From assembly GCA_029101345.1 (NCBI GenBank), contig JAQXQU010000168.1, positions 1 to 35,290 on the forward strand: 35,290 nucleotides of DNA, written 5' to 3'. Below are positions 8,031 through 16,946 of the stretch, piece after piece (the first letter of the stretch is position 1; the number at the start of each line of letters is the position of its first letter). This DNA comes from Erysipelotrichaceae bacterium. GTDB taxonomy: Bacteria > Bacillota_I > Bacilli_A > Erysipelotrichales > Erysipelotrichaceae. The notes under the pieces were generated by a model. It searched no databases and was not told the origin of the DNA. It was given only the letters and a program-made list of their open reading frames with translations. The position numbers and the translations under genes were made by a program.

Positions 8031-10901
8031 TTAAAGAACGATTTCAATCAGATGATTCCGATCAGAGCTGATCTTGAAGCCATTTGTCACAGGTATCTTA
8101 TCAAACATGATGATTGAATTTTCGCTTAGGCGATAATTATGGCTAGCGTCAATTTTAACTGTAAGCTGACGATCGTGGTCCTTAAGCTGATAAGAGAATG
8201 AAGGCATATTGATAATTGGATCAATGGTAACGACATTATCATTAATGTTGAAACCGATAATCTCATAGATGGCCAGTGTCAGCCATGAAGCTGTTCCGGA
8301 AAGGATTGGTCCAATATTCTCACCGGTTTCGGAATTGTTATATTGCGTGCAGAAGCGTGGATTGCCCTTGAGGACATATGGATCATCCAAAGTCTTATAA
8401 GGCAGAGTCTTATCAATCATATAGAAGGCCATTTCCATGAGGCGACTTGCCAGTTTCTGGTCCTTGACTTTCTTAGCAGCTTTCAAAGATGCGACTGTTG
8501 CCATCATGGCCGCATGTTTGAAGACACCTCCATTTTCCCTGTCGCCCGGGAAATAGAATGATGAACCAGTTACAATTCCCAGCTTGTCATAATCAACGGC
8601 AGTAACCAGCTTGAGACCAGCATCAGTTCTAAGGTATTTGTCAATGATATCGAGCATTGAAGCCATCTCTTCTTCTGAGGCAATATCAGCCAGCAGTGTC
8701 CAGCTGAAGGAATTGAGATAGTAGGTTCCATTGATCTTTTCATCAAGTGATAAGCCATCACCGGTTGAACCTAAGTAATCATAACCACGCTGATCATTGA
8801 TAAGGCAACGCGCATAATAGCCGCCAATATAGGCATTATCCTTGACTGACTGCTTGGTCTTCTTGGCAATATCAGTTGCATCAGCAGCGATGTCTTTTTC
8901 ATCTAGGAGCAGTGCCATTTCAGCTATTTCATCAGCCGCAATCTTCAATAGGCAGGCATTCATGACAGATTCACTCTGGCTGTTTTCCAGGGCCACATCA
9001 TATTCCTGTTTCTTTTCTGCCAGCTGCTGATAGTAGAGCTTTTCCTTGGTTGGACCATCAATGACATTCTTATCAAGTCTTAGGCAGTCATTCCAGTCAG
9101 CAGTATCAAGGAGTGGCAGCTGATGCTTGCCAACAGAAATTCTGCCAGAATAGATGATTGTTGCATGCAAGGTCTCAATCAAACGGCGTTTTCTGGTACT
9201 GCCAGCTACTTTGATTTCTTCATTTAGGAAGTCTTTGTCACCTGTCAAGCTGATATAGCGATAGACAGCCTGGGCAAGCCAAAGCTGATCATCGGAGCAC
9301 ATGCCTGGCTCCTTGCCTCTTTTTGTGAAGTTATGGTAGGCATAACCCATTTCAAAGACATTTTCCGCCCAGGAAGCAATCAATCTCTTAATCAATCCAT
9401 CCTGCTTATTGGCATGCATATAGTACATGGAGGCGAAGATGTCCTGGATTTCCCTAAAGCCAGTTTCCCGATATGATTTCTGGGTCCAGGCAAAGGAACG
9501 GGAGACATAGGTCTGATAGAGGACCTGGAAAGGCAGATTGCGATTGATATAAGAATCAAATTGTTCAACATCAGTCTTAACTTGCAAGTAGGAACTGTAT
9601 TTATCAAAGGCCCTAATGCTGGAGTGATAGACTGTATCAAGTTTCTTTGGATCACGATAAGCCTGATAGAGCCTGAACAATTGATTATCAAAGTCTGCTC
9701 TGACATCATCATCATTCTCAGACATGCCAACCAGTTCATCAACAATGATTTCATCATTTAATGCAAAGGACTTGCCCATGGCAAAGAAGGCAGCCTGTCT
9801 TCTGCTGAAGCAGTTATTGAGTCTGCTTATCATTTCTGGCTTGTCCAAAGAACCACAGCCAATGAAGTCTGGCAGTGAGCTTGTATATTCATCCATGGTT
9901 TCACCGTTGACCAGCAGCATGGCGAAACGCTTTTCCTTATCGCATTCCTTTGGCTTGTGGTGAGGAGTAATGGCAATTGGCTTGCCATCCAAATAGTACA
10001 TTTCGCTTTCAACAACAACATTGGCATAGATGATATCACCAGCGAGAGTGGCTGGATCAGTGATGCCAAACATGCCAGTCATGACAATTCTGAGATTGCG
10101 AGGCTTATCCTTCAGATTTCTGATGATGACACGTTGTGCTTCAATAGCACTTGGCATGCCATCTTCCTGAGGAATAATGAAAATGATGCGCTTGATTTCC
10201 AGACCACACTTGGTGACATAGGTGATTTCTGTACGGTTTTGGCTATGAGTACAAGAGGCGCTTTCAACATTGTTGTTAACATCAAGGGAGTAGAAGATCT
10301 GCCTGCCATTTTCTGTCAGATAGAACTGACGATTGGCAGTCTCACCATTATATTCAGGAGATAGTTCATATCTGGTAGCTAAGACCTGCTTTTCCTGCTT
10401 TCCTCTAAAGGAGCCGCGGCCAAAGTGGTCAAGGACCGACTTTGGTGTTGATTGCAGGCAATCAGCATAAGCGCTTCTTTCGCCAAGAAGCAGATTGACA
10501 TTATAATGGGTTCCAATATTGACGCCTTTCAGGTTGATAATTGCCTCACCTTTGTCATTGATGATGCCAGCACTTGCCATTACCATTTTGCTTATCTGTT
10601 CAATTGAAGTGATGATATTGACAGGCAGATTAAGGTCCTTTTCATTGGTGCAGGCTTTGATGCCATTTGAAAAGTCAATCAAGACATTTTCATTGATAAC
10701 AAGATATGCACTTATTTCACGATTTGCTAAAAGATGAGTAATGATTGGTGCCTTATAGGCTAAGCCACTAGCTGCTATTACCTTGTCTCTTCGACAGTCG
10801 AGAAATAGGGCATCACTGATATCATCACGCTTGAAAATGTTTGATGCAAAACTGATTGGTTCCATTGATTGGCTACGAGCATTTTCAACTTTAAAATTCA
10901 T
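8031..10901 (-). CDS. Cellodextrin phosphorylase (GH94)
   Basis: A 956-residue cytoplasmic GH94 inverting phosphorylase. It removes one glucose from the non-reducing end of cellodextrins using phosphate, yielding glucose-1-phosphate. Several stretches match what I remember of Clostridium thermocellum cellodextrin phosphorylase: a TPKSV-DHFGRGSFR segment, QVLATR, ANRQFYL, FREIQDLFASMYY-like text, and GENIGP near the end. The GH94 general-acid region is ADWNDCL (D602-D605). Length fits this enzyme (about 980) better than cellobiose phosphorylase (about 810). The start at 10901 is chosen because AAGGAG lies directly upstream; an in-frame ATG nine codons earlier lies in the hairpin region. A laminaribiose phosphorylase role is less likely. 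Confidence 0.88.
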   Translation of the reverse strand: MNFKVENARSQSMEPISFASNIFKRDDISDALFLDCRRDKVIAASGLAYKAPIITHLLANREISAYLVINENVLIDFSNGIKACTNEKDLNLPVNIITSIEQISKMVMASAGIINDKGEAIINLKGVNIGTHYNVNLLLGERSAYADCLQSTPKSVLDHFGRGSFRGKQEKQVLATRYELSPEYNGETANRQFYLTENGRQIFYSLDVNNNVESASCTHSQNRTEITYVTKCGLEIKRIIFIIPQEDGMPSAIEAQRVIIRNLKDKPRNLRIVMTGMFGITDPATLAGDIIYANVVVESEMYYLDGKPIAITPHHKPKECDKEKRFAMLLVNGETMDEYTSSLPDFIGCGSLDKPEMISRLNNCFSRRQAAFFAMGKSFALNDEIIVDELVGMSENDDDVRADFDNQLFRLYQAYRDPKKLDTVYHSSIRAFDKYSSYLQVKTDVEQFDSYINRNLPFQVLYQTYVSRSFAWTQKSYRETGFREIQDIFASMYYMHANKQDGLIKRLIASWAENVFEMGYAYHNFTKRGKEPGMCSDDQLWLAQAVYRYISLTGDKDFLNEEIKVAGSTRKRRLIETLHATIIYSGRISVGKHQLPLLDTADWNDCLRLDKNVIDGPTKEKLYYQQLAEKKQEYDVALENSQSESVMNACLLKIAADEIAEMALLLDEKDIAADATDIAKKTKQSVKDNAYIGGYYARCLINDQRGYDYLGSTGDGLSLDEKINGTYYLNSFSWTLLADIASEEEMASMLDIIDKYLRTDAGLKLVTAVDYDKLGIVTGSSFYFPGDRENGGVFKHAAMMATVASLKAAKKVKDQKLASRLMEMAFYMIDKTLPYKTLDDPYVLKGNPRFCTQYNNSETGENIGPILSGTASWLTLAIYEIIGFNINDNVVTIDPIINMPSFSYQLKDHDRQLTVKIDASHNYRLSENSIIMFDKIPVTNGFKISSDRNHLIEIVL

Positions 10902-10919
10902 GGTCTTCTCCTTAAAAAT

Positions 10920-10939
10920 AAAGGGCATAAGAGCCCTTT
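10920..10939 (-). terminator. Intercistronic hairpin between the two phosphorylase genes
   Basis: On the minus strand AAAGGGC and GCCCTTT form a 7-bp stem with a 6-base loop, followed by ATTTTTA and then the ribosome site of the next gene. The stem includes the first bases of the upstream stop codon. It is more likely an attenuator or 3'-end stabiliser than a full stop, because the next gene has no other promoter that I can see. Confidence 0.5.
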
Positions 10940-13367
10940 ACATGATTATTTCGACATTGACTTCACTCTTTGTGGATTGTGGGATGACGCCGACCGGAAT
11001 CTCTTTGCCATCAACAAAGATCTTTTCAACGCCACTTTCCTTGCCCTTATCATTCTTGATTGTGATGTGGTACATAGTGCCACGATATAGCCTATTTACC
11101 TTATATTCCTTGATTGAAGAAGGAATGCATGGATTGACTTTGAGACCATCGTAATCAGGCTGAATGCCAAGGATACCCTGAGTCAAGACAGTGAAAGTCC
11201 AAGCTGCTGTACCTGTTAGCCATGAGTTCTTGCCTTCGCCATGGGTAGGGGCATCAGCACCAGCTACCATTTGGCAATAGACATATGGTTCAGTACGATG
11301 AATTTCAGATATTTCTTCAAGGAAGACTGGGCAGGTCTTCTTATAGAGTTCAAAAGCCCTGTTGCCATGGCCCAATACTGTTTCAGCAAAAATAACCCAT
11401 GGGTTGTTATGGCAGAAGATGCCGGCATTCTCCTTATAACCTGGTGGATAAGAAGAGATTTCACCTAGATTCAGATAGTATTTGGAATAAGCGGGCTGTT
11501 GCAGCATAATGCCAAATCTGGTTTCAAGCCTTTCTTCAACAGACTTCAGAGCCTTTGCAGCTTCACCGGTTTCAACACCAACACCAGCCATGACACACAT
11601 GCCCTGTGGTTCAATGAAGATCTTTCCTTCTTCGCATTCCTTGGAACCGACTTTCTGGCCATAAGCATCATAAGCTCTTAGGAACCAGTCACCATCCCAG
11701 CCATCGCTTAGGATTGCCTTCTTCATCTTTTCGACTTCAACCAGGGCATTTGCACTTTCTTCATCAAGACCTAAATGGCTTAAGAGAGCTGAATATGCCT
11801 TGCCATATTTGACAAACATGCCGGCAATGAAGACAGATTCAGCAACTGGGCCTTCACTTGGTCCAGAAATCTGGAAGGATTCACCTGGATGAGCAGAGAA
11901 GCAATTGAGATTCAAGCAGTCATTCCAATCCGCACGTCCAATTAATGGCAAATTGTGTGGACCGAGATTGTTGAGCGTGTAATTGAAGCTTCTCCTTAAG
12001 TGTTCTAAGAGCGTATCGGCATCATCTTTGTTGTTATCGAAGTCAACAACTTCCTTGAGAATATCCCAATCACCGGTTTCCTTGATATAGGCTTCAACAG
12101 CAGCAATGAGCCACAAAGGATCATCATTGAAGCCACCACCGATATCACTATTGCCTTTCTTGGTCAAAGGCTGGTATTGGTGATAAGCTCCGCCATCCTT
12201 TTTCTGAGTAGCAGCAATATCAAGAATCCTTTCTCTGGCACGATCTGGCATCATGTGGACAAAACCGAGTAGATCCTGGCAGGAATCACGGAAACCCATG
12301 CCACGGCCAATGCCTGATTCATAATAGGATGCTGAACGGGACATATTGAATGTAACAACGCATTGGTATGCATTCCAGATGTTAACCATGCGGTTGACTC
12401 TTGGATCAGGGGTAGATACTTCAAAACCAGCCAACATGTTGTTCCAGAAGCTCTTGAGTTCACTAAGACCCTTGTCAAATTTTTCATTGGTGTCATATTT
12501 GCCAATCAGTTCATGAGCGGGAACTTTATTGATAATGCCTGGGGCAATGAATTTCTCATCTTCATTTACTTCAACATATGCCAAACCGATAATGACATCA
12601 AAGCTTTCCTTTGGTTCTAGTGCCAGATGGAAGTGATGAGCACCAACTGGCTGCCAGCCATGGGCAATCGAATTGCCTAAGTGGCCTCTTCTTACACCTT
12701 CTGGCTTATCAGCTGCACTGTACTGGCCCATGAAACTGTCACGGCTAGTGTCAAAGGAATCGACATCCTTATTGGCAAAGAAGACAGCATAGTGGTTTCT
12801 TCTTTCACGATATTCCGTCTTGTGATAGATATAAGATCCTTCTACTTCAACTTCACCTGTTGAATAATTGCGCTGGAAGTTGGTGGAATCATCCTGGGCA
12901 TCCCATAAGCAGAATTCAATAAAGGAGAAGACATCAAGTTCACGCTTGATATCATCATGGTTCGTGATGGTTGCACGCATCAGGAGAATGTTGTCATTCT
13001 TCGGGATATAGAGTTCCTGCTTGGCTTCAATTCTGTTTCGAGTTGAAGTAATGAATGAATATCCTAGACCGTGGCGGCATTCATAGCTGTCAAGCTTGGT
13101 TCGAGCGGGCTGGAAGCCAGGATTCCAGATGGAGCGCTTATCCTTGATATAAAGATGGAAGCCATCCTGATCAAGAGGCAGATTGTTATATCTGAATCTT
13201 GTAAGTCTTCTAAGTCTGGCATCCTTATAAAAGGCATAGCCACCAGCAGTATTGGATAATAAGGCAAAGAAGTTATCACTGCCTAGATAATTGATCCAAG
13301 GAAGAGGTGTATTGTGCTTGGTAATGACATATTCCTTAGCAATGTCATCAAAATATCCAAATTTCAT
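10938..13367 (-). CDS. Cellobiose phosphorylase (GH94)
   Basis: An 809-residue cytoplasmic GH94 enzyme that converts cellobiose plus phosphate to glucose-1-phosphate and glucose. The N-terminus ([44 protein letters not shown]) is diagnostic for this family, as are [13 protein letters not shown] with the general-acid region at D480-D483, the GISGP-like phosphate/aglycone loop [13 protein letters not shown], and [16 protein letters not shown] near the C-terminus. Length equals the family norm of about 810. AAAGGAG lies 9-10 bases before the ATG. It is the first gene of the minus-strand operon and is transcribed from a promoter with a LacI-type operator at its start site. Confidence 0.95.
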   Translation of the reverse strand: MKFGYFDDIAKEYVITKHNTPLPWINYLGSDNFFALLSNTAGGYAFYKDARLRRLTRFRYNNLPLDQDGFHLYIKDKRSIWNPGFQPARTKLDSYECRHGLGYSFITSTRNRIEAKQELYIPKNDNILLMRATITNHDDIKRELDVFSFIEFCLWDAQDDSTNFQRNYSTGEVEVEGSYIYHKTEYRERRNHYAVFFANKDVDSFDTSRDSFMGQYSAADKPEGVRRGHLGNSIAHGWQPVGAHHFHLALEPKESFDVIIGLAYVEVNEDEKFIAPGIINKVPAHELIGKYDTNEKFDKGLSELKSFWNNMLAGFEVSTPDPRVNRMVNIWNAYQCVVTFNMSRSASYYESGIGRGMGFRDSCQDLLGFVHMMPDRARERILDIAATQKKDGGAYHQYQPLTKKGNSDIGGGFNDDPLWLIAAVEAYIKETGDWDILKEVVDFDNNKDDADTLLEHLRRSFNYTLNNLGPHNLPLIGRADWNDCLNLNCFSAHPGESFQISGPSEGPVAESVFIAGMFVKYGKAYSALLSHLGLDEESANALVEVEKMKKAILSDGWDGDWFLRAYDAYGQKVGSKECEEGKIFIEPQGMCVMAGVGVETGEAAKALKSVEERLETRFGIMLQQPAYSKYYLNLGEISSYPPGYKENAGIFCHNNPWVIFAETVLGHGNRAFELYKKTCPVFLEEISEIHRTEPYVYCQMVAGADAPTHGEGKNSWLTGTAAWTFTVLTQGILGIQPDYDGLKVNPCIPSSIKEYKVNRLYRGTMYHITIKNDKGKESGVEKIFVDGKEIPVGVIPQSTKSEVNVEIIM

Positions 13368-13400
13368 ATTGTAATTCTCCTTTGCGCATATGAAAGGCTA

Positions 13401-13417
13401 CTTAAACGATTAAGTTA
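13401..13417. promoter_or_regulatory. LacI-type operator at the cellobiose phosphorylase start site
   Basis: CTTAAACGATTAAG is a near-perfect palindrome centred on CG, the usual form for LacI-family sites. It lies directly downstream of the -10 box of the minus-strand promoter, where bound repressor would block initiation. It shares the 13-mer AAACGATTAAGTT (13404-13416) with the site at 13557. The LacI gene at 19207 is the natural candidate regulator. Confidence 0.6.
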
Positions 13418-13446
13418 ATAATAATGCTAATCATAAGATTAATCAA
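13418..13446 (-). promoter_or_regulatory. Promoter of the phosphorylase operon
   Basis: On the minus strand -35 TTGATT (13441-13446) and -10 TATTAT (13418-13423) are separated by exactly 17 bases. The predicted start lies inside the adjacent operator, about 40-45 bases before the ATG. Confidence 0.6.
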
Positions 13447-13463
13447 GGGAGATTTTGGCAGAA

Positions 13464-13485
13464 TGTAAACGTTTTCCTAGGAAAA
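13464..13485. promoter_or_regulatory. Cre-like site overlapping a perfect palindrome
   Basis: TGTAAACGTTTTCC (13464-13477) resembles a LacI/CcpA-family box with central CG and one poor end. It overlaps TTTTCCTAGGAAAA (13472-13485), a perfect 14-bp palindrome that may be a second protein site. Both lie between the divergent promoters. Confidence 0.45.
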
Positions 13486-13494
13486 TATTGGAAT

Positions 13495-13508
13495 TGTAAA
13501 CGATTTCA
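13495..13508. promoter_or_regulatory. Cre-like / LacI-family box
   Basis: TGTAAACGATTTCA fits the general LacI/CcpA pattern TGNAANCGNNTNCA. It ends 9 bases before the -35 of the transporter promoter. It could bind CcpA for carbon catabolite control or the local LacI protein; sequence alone does not decide. Confidence 0.55.
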
Positions 13509-13517
13509 AAAAATATA

Positions 13518-13545
13518 TTGTAATTCAGAAAAAATGTGCTATAGT
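13518..13545 (+). promoter_or_regulatory. Promoter of the cellodextrin transporter operon
   Basis: -35 TTGTAA (13518-13523) and extended -10 TGC TATAGT (TATAGT at 13540-13545) are 16 bases apart. The predicted start near 13552 leaves a leader of about 75 bases that contains an inverted repeat and AAAGGA before the ATG. Confidence 0.65.
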
Positions 13546-13556
13546 GAAATTAACGA

Positions 13557-13580
13557 AAACGATTAAGTTTATTAATCGTT
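13557..13580. promoter_or_regulatory. Operator with 9-bp inverted repeat in the transporter leader
   Basis: AACGATTAA (13558-13566) and TTAATCGTT (13572-13580) are perfect inverted copies around GTTTA. The left part contains the 13-mer AAACGATTAAGTT (13557-13569), identical to that at the divergent promoter. Its position just after the predicted start suits a LacI-family operator acting on initiation or as a roadblock. Confidence 0.6.
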
Positions 13581-13627
13581 GTAATCAATAATGATTACAG
13601 GAAAGACTTAAAAAGAAAGGAAACAAA

Positions 13628-15013
13628 ATGAAAAAGCTTTTAAGTTTATTGCTTGCGTTACTAATGCTAGTAACATTGGCTGCTTGTGGAAAGGGTGATG
13701 ATCCAGCTCCTGCAGGCGGTGACGAAGTTGCTGAAGGAAAGGTCTTCAACGTCTATGCTTGGAATACAGAATTCCAGGGATTCTTCAACAAGTACTATTT
13801 AGGTACTGAACCATGTGTTGATACTGATGGTGATGGCGTACTTGATGGTTACTTCGAAAATGCACCTGGTAAGCACTGGGTTGACGAAGGTGTAACATTC
13901 AACTGGACAATCGTTCCATCTGACAATGGCCAGTATCAGGAAGCACTTGATGCTGCTCTATTAGCTCAAGGCGAAGCTGCTGCTGATGAAAAGGTCGATT
14001 TATTCCTTGCTGAAGCAGACTACATCTTAAAGTATGTCAATTCTGAAGTTACTCAGGACGTTAAGGCACTTGGCGTTAATGACATGTCACAGACTTATCC
14101 ATATACAGTTGAAGCTGCAACAGATACAAACGGCGTTACTAAGGGTGTTTCCTTCCAGTGCTGCCCATCTGCTCTGATTTACAGACGTTCAATTGCTAAG
14201 GATGTTCTAGGTACTGATGATCCAGCAGAAGTACAGGAATTATTGAATTCCTGGGAAAAGTTCGATGCTGTTGCTGAAACTGCAGCTGCTAAGGGCTATC
14301 TGATGACTCCTTCATTTGCTGAAACATACCGTGTATTCTCTAACAACACTACATCTCCATGGGTAGATGCTGATAAGAACTTATCATTTGACTCAGCAAT
14401 CACTACTTGGATGACTCAGGCAGAAAAATATATCGCTAACGGTTACACATTAACTGAAGGTATCTGGGATGCTGGTAAGAATGCTGAAATGGGCAAAGAT
14501 GGCAAGGCATTATGCTTCTTTGGTCCAGCTTGGTACTTCAACTTCTGCATGGGTCCAGCTCATGATGAAGCTATGGGTGACTGGGCAATCTGTGAAGGTC
14601 CACAGGCTCACTTCTGGGGTGGTACTTGGTTGCTAGCTCCTGCCGGCAGCGACAATCCAACTATTCTTGCTGAAATCATGAATACATTCATCAATAATGA
14701 AGAAGTATGTTCAGCATTAATAGCTAATGAATCACAGTTCACTAACAACCAGACTGTCAACAACAAGTTTGCTGCTGACCCTGACTATGGTTCAGAATTC
14801 TTAGGTGGTCAGAACGATGTTGCAGTATTTGCTGAATTAGCAAAGAACATCAAGTTCCAGAACAACACTATCTATGATCAGTACATGAACGAAGGCTTGC
14901 AGACTTACTTCGTTGAATATCTGAAGGGCACTGTTACTTTAGATGAAGCTATCCAGAACTTCTACAAGTATGTGAACGAAAAGTTCCCTGCTGTAAATGT
15001 TCCAGCTGAATAA
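13628..15013 (+). CDS. Cellodextrin-type ABC transporter substrate-binding lipoprotein
   Basis: A 461-residue extracellular solute-binding protein of a CUT1 sugar importer. The signal peptide ends in lipobox LAAC, giving C20 as the lipidated residue, followed by a flexible GKGDDPAPAGG linker. The remainder is an acidic, aromatic-rich binding protein. Substrate is inferred from the neighbouring cellobiose and cellodextrin phosphorylases, not from binding-site residues. Codon choice differs from neighbours (alanine mostly GCT/GCA rather than GCC), consistent with very high expression. AAAGGA precedes the ATG. A strong hairpin follows the stop, which would make this transcript more abundant than the permease mRNAs. 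Confidence 0.88.
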   Translation: MKKLLSLLLALLMLVTLAACGKGDDPAPAGGDEVAEGKVFNVYAWNTEFQGFFNKYYLGTEPCVDTDGDGVLDGYFENAPGKHWVDEGVTFNWTIVPSDNGQYQEALDAALLAQGEAAADEKVDLFLAEADYILKYVNSEVTQDVKALGVNDMSQTYPYTVEAATDTNGVTKGVSFQCCPSALIYRRSIAKDVLGTDDPAEVQELLNSWEKFDAVAETAAAKGYLMTPSFAETYRVFSNNTTSPWVDADKNLSFDSAITTWMTQAEKYIANGYTLTEGIWDAGKNAEMGKDGKALCFFGPAWYFNFCMGPAHDEAMGDWAICEGPQAHFWGGTWLLAPAGSDNPTILAEIMNTFINNEEVCSALIANESQFTNNQTVNNKFAADPDYGSEFLGGQNDVAVFAELAKNIKFQNNTIYDQYMNEGLQTYFVEYLKGTVTLDEAIQNFYKYVNEKFPAVNVPAE

Positions 15014-15037
15014 TAGAAAGTCTTACTGAAATCAATG

Positions 15038-15068
15038 ATCAGTGGCAGCGTCGCTGCCACTGATTTTT
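15038..15068 (+). terminator. Partial terminator / stabilising hairpin after the binding-protein gene
   Basis: ATCAGTGGCAGC (15038-15049) pairs perfectly with GCTGCCACTGAT (15053-15064) around GTC, followed by TTTTT. This 12-bp stem is a strong intrinsic terminator. Because the permeases lie directly downstream, it probably allows partial read-through. A TATAAT at 15081-15086 could be a secondary promoter, but no -35 fits well. Confidence 0.75.
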
Positions 15069-15151
15069 AAAAATCAGAGATATAATTAAGAAAAGAGACA
15101 AGTTAAAAATAATAATACCTTTGATTTTTGAAAAGAAGGGAGAGGTTGATA

Positions 15152-16075
15152 GTGAAAGAAAAGAAAAGATCGATTAGCTATGCAAAGTGGGGGTATATCT
15201 TTATCATTCCGTTCTTTGTAGTCTATGCAATATTTACTCTATATCCACAGCTGCTGACATTCTATAACAGCTTCTTTGAGAACTACCGTGAAGGTCTGAC
15301 TCAGATTGGCCCAAACTTTGTTGGTTTTGCTAATTATGTCAAACTTCTGACACCAACATCAGAAGGGACAATCGATATTCTCAAGTACTTTGGCAATACC
15401 ATGATCATGTGGATTATTGGTGCTATTCCACAGTTTGTTGTGGCTTTATTGCTGGCTTTGCTATTTACAAGCACAAGACTTAAGCTCAAAGGCCAGGGTT
15501 TTGCCAAAACAACAATCTACATGCCAAATCTCATCATGGCATCAGCCTTCTCAATGCTTTTCTTCTCACTGTTTTCAACTGTTGGCCCTATCAACCAGAT
15601 CTTGCAGGGTCTTGGTTGGCTTGATAAGCCATTTGATTTCATTTCCTTCAAGATATCCGCTCGGTCTTTGGTCGCTTTGATGAATTTCCTAATGTGGTTT
15701 GGCAATACGACCATTGTCCTGATGGCTGGCATTATGGGTATTGATGAAAGCCTATTTGAATCAGCTAGAATTGATGGTGCTTCAAGTACCCATGTCTTCT
15801 TCGATATTACTCTTCCACTATTAAGACCAATTTTGGTTTATACAATGATTACATCCCTGATTGGTGGCTTGCAGATGTTCGATGTTCCGCAAGTCCTATC
15901 TAAGGGTATCGGTATGCCAAACAGAACAACCTTCACTGTCATTATGCTATTGAACAACTATCTTGGCGGTTCAAAGAACTATGGTATGGCAGGAGCCATC
16001 TCTGTTATTCTCTTTATCATTACTGGCATACTCTCAATATTTGTCTTCAAGGCAATGAACAGGAAGGAGGCATAA
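15152..16075 (+). CDS. CUT1 sugar ABC transporter permease (MalF/UgpA type)
   Basis: A 307-residue inner-membrane permease with six predicted membrane segments, beginning after a basic N-terminus (KEKKRSISYAKWGYIFIIPFF). The EAA loop that contacts the ATPase is visible as ESARIDGASS followed by DITLPLLRP. I chose the GTG at 15152 because GGGAGAGG lies directly upstream; an in-frame TTG 24 bases earlier would include that ribosome site in the protein. It forms the translocation pore with the next gene, one base downstream. Confidence 0.88.
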   Translation: MKEKKRSISYAKWGYIFIIPFFVVYAIFTLYPQLLTFYNSFFENYREGLTQIGPNFVGFANYVKLLTPTSEGTIDILKYFGNTMIMWIIGAIPQFVVALLLALLFTSTRLKLKGQGFAKTTIYMPNLIMASAFSMLFFSLFSTVGPINQILQGLGWLDKPFDFISFKISARSLVALMNFLMWFGNTTIVLMAGIMGIDESLFESARIDGASSTHVFFDITLPLLRPILVYTMITSLIGGLQMFDVPQVLSKGIGMPNRTTFTVIMLLNNYLGGSKNYGMAGAISVILFIITGILSIFVFKAMNRKEA

Positions 16076-16076
16076 G

Positions 16077-16934
16077 ATGGATCAGAATAGGAAAGCTGCA
16101 ATTAAGCTGACAATTGCTCGTATTCTTGCATATCTCTTTGTCGCATTCTTCGTTATCCTCTGTCTTTTCTTCTTCTACTTGTTGCTAATAAGTGCATCAA
16201 AGACCAACTTCCAGTTGCAGGGCAAGTTCTCAATCCTTCCTGGCAGCAATCTTCTGGTCAACTTGAAGAATGCCTTGAACGATACAATGATCAACATCCC
16301 GGTTGGCATGATGAACAGCTTCATTGTTGCTGCAACATCAGCTGTCCTGACCACTTATTTCTCCGCCCTTACAGCCTATGCTACCCATGTTTACGACTTC
16401 AAATTCAAGAAGCTCGTTACAACATTCATCATCGCAGTCATGATGATTCCTCCACAGGTTTCAGCTGCCGGCTTTGTCCAATTGGCATATAAGTATGGCT
16501 TGACCAATAAGCTTTGGGTTCTCATCATTCCTTCGGTTGCGGCTCCATCAATCTACTTCTATATGAAGCAGTATCTGGAAGCAACACTCCCGATAGAAAT
16601 GGTTGAAGCATCACGTATTGATGGTTCAAGTGAATTTGGAACCTTCAATCGCATTGTCTTGCCAATTATGAAACCGGCACTGGCAGTTCAGATGATCTTC
16701 TCATTTGTCGCTTCCTGGAACAACTTCTTCATGCCAGGTCTCTTGCTTACAAAACCGGAAAAACGAACTGTCCCTATTATGATTTCGGCTTTACGAAGTG
16801 CAGATTTTGCAAAATTTGATTTAGGAAAGATGTATATGTTCATCTTCCTGGCAATTCTGCCAGTCGTTGTAGTTTATCTGTTATTGTCAAAGCTCATTAT
16901 CAAAGGTGTAACATCTGGTTCAGTCAAGGGTTAA
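16077..16934 (+). CDS. CUT1 sugar ABC transporter permease (MalG/UgpE type)
   Basis: A 285-residue membrane protein, the second permease of the importer. It has a long hydrophobic first segment (residues about 14-40) and the EAA loop EASRIDGSSEFGTF followed by IVLPIMKPAL, typical of MalG-like subunits. AGGAGG lies seven bases before the ATG, and the upstream stop is separated by a single base. It should pair with the 15152 permease and couple to the ATPase encoded next. Confidence 0.9.
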   Translation: MDQNRKAAIKLTIARILAYLFVAFFVILCLFFFYLLLISASKTNFQLQGKFSILPGSNLLVNLKNALNDTMINIPVGMMNSFIVAATSAVLTTYFSALTAYATHVYDFKFKKLVTTFIIAVMMIPPQVSAAGFVQLAYKYGLTNKLWVLIIPSVAAPSIYFYMKQYLEATLPIEMVEASRIDGSSEFGTFNRIVLPIMKPALAVQMIFSFVASWNNFFMPGLLLTKPEKRTVPIMISALRSADFAKFDLGKMYMFIFLAILPVVVVYLLLSKLIIKGVTSGSVKG

Positions 16935-16946
16935 AAGGAGGATATT

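Noticed and set aside
9392-10364. Several open frames of 79-135 codons on both strands
   Set aside because: All lie within the cellodextrin phosphorylase gene in other frames and encode compositionally odd peptides without recognisable domains.
15128-15151. TTG start extending the first permease by eight residues
   Set aside because: The extension would translate the GGGAGAGG ribosome site itself; GTG at 15152 is better placed.
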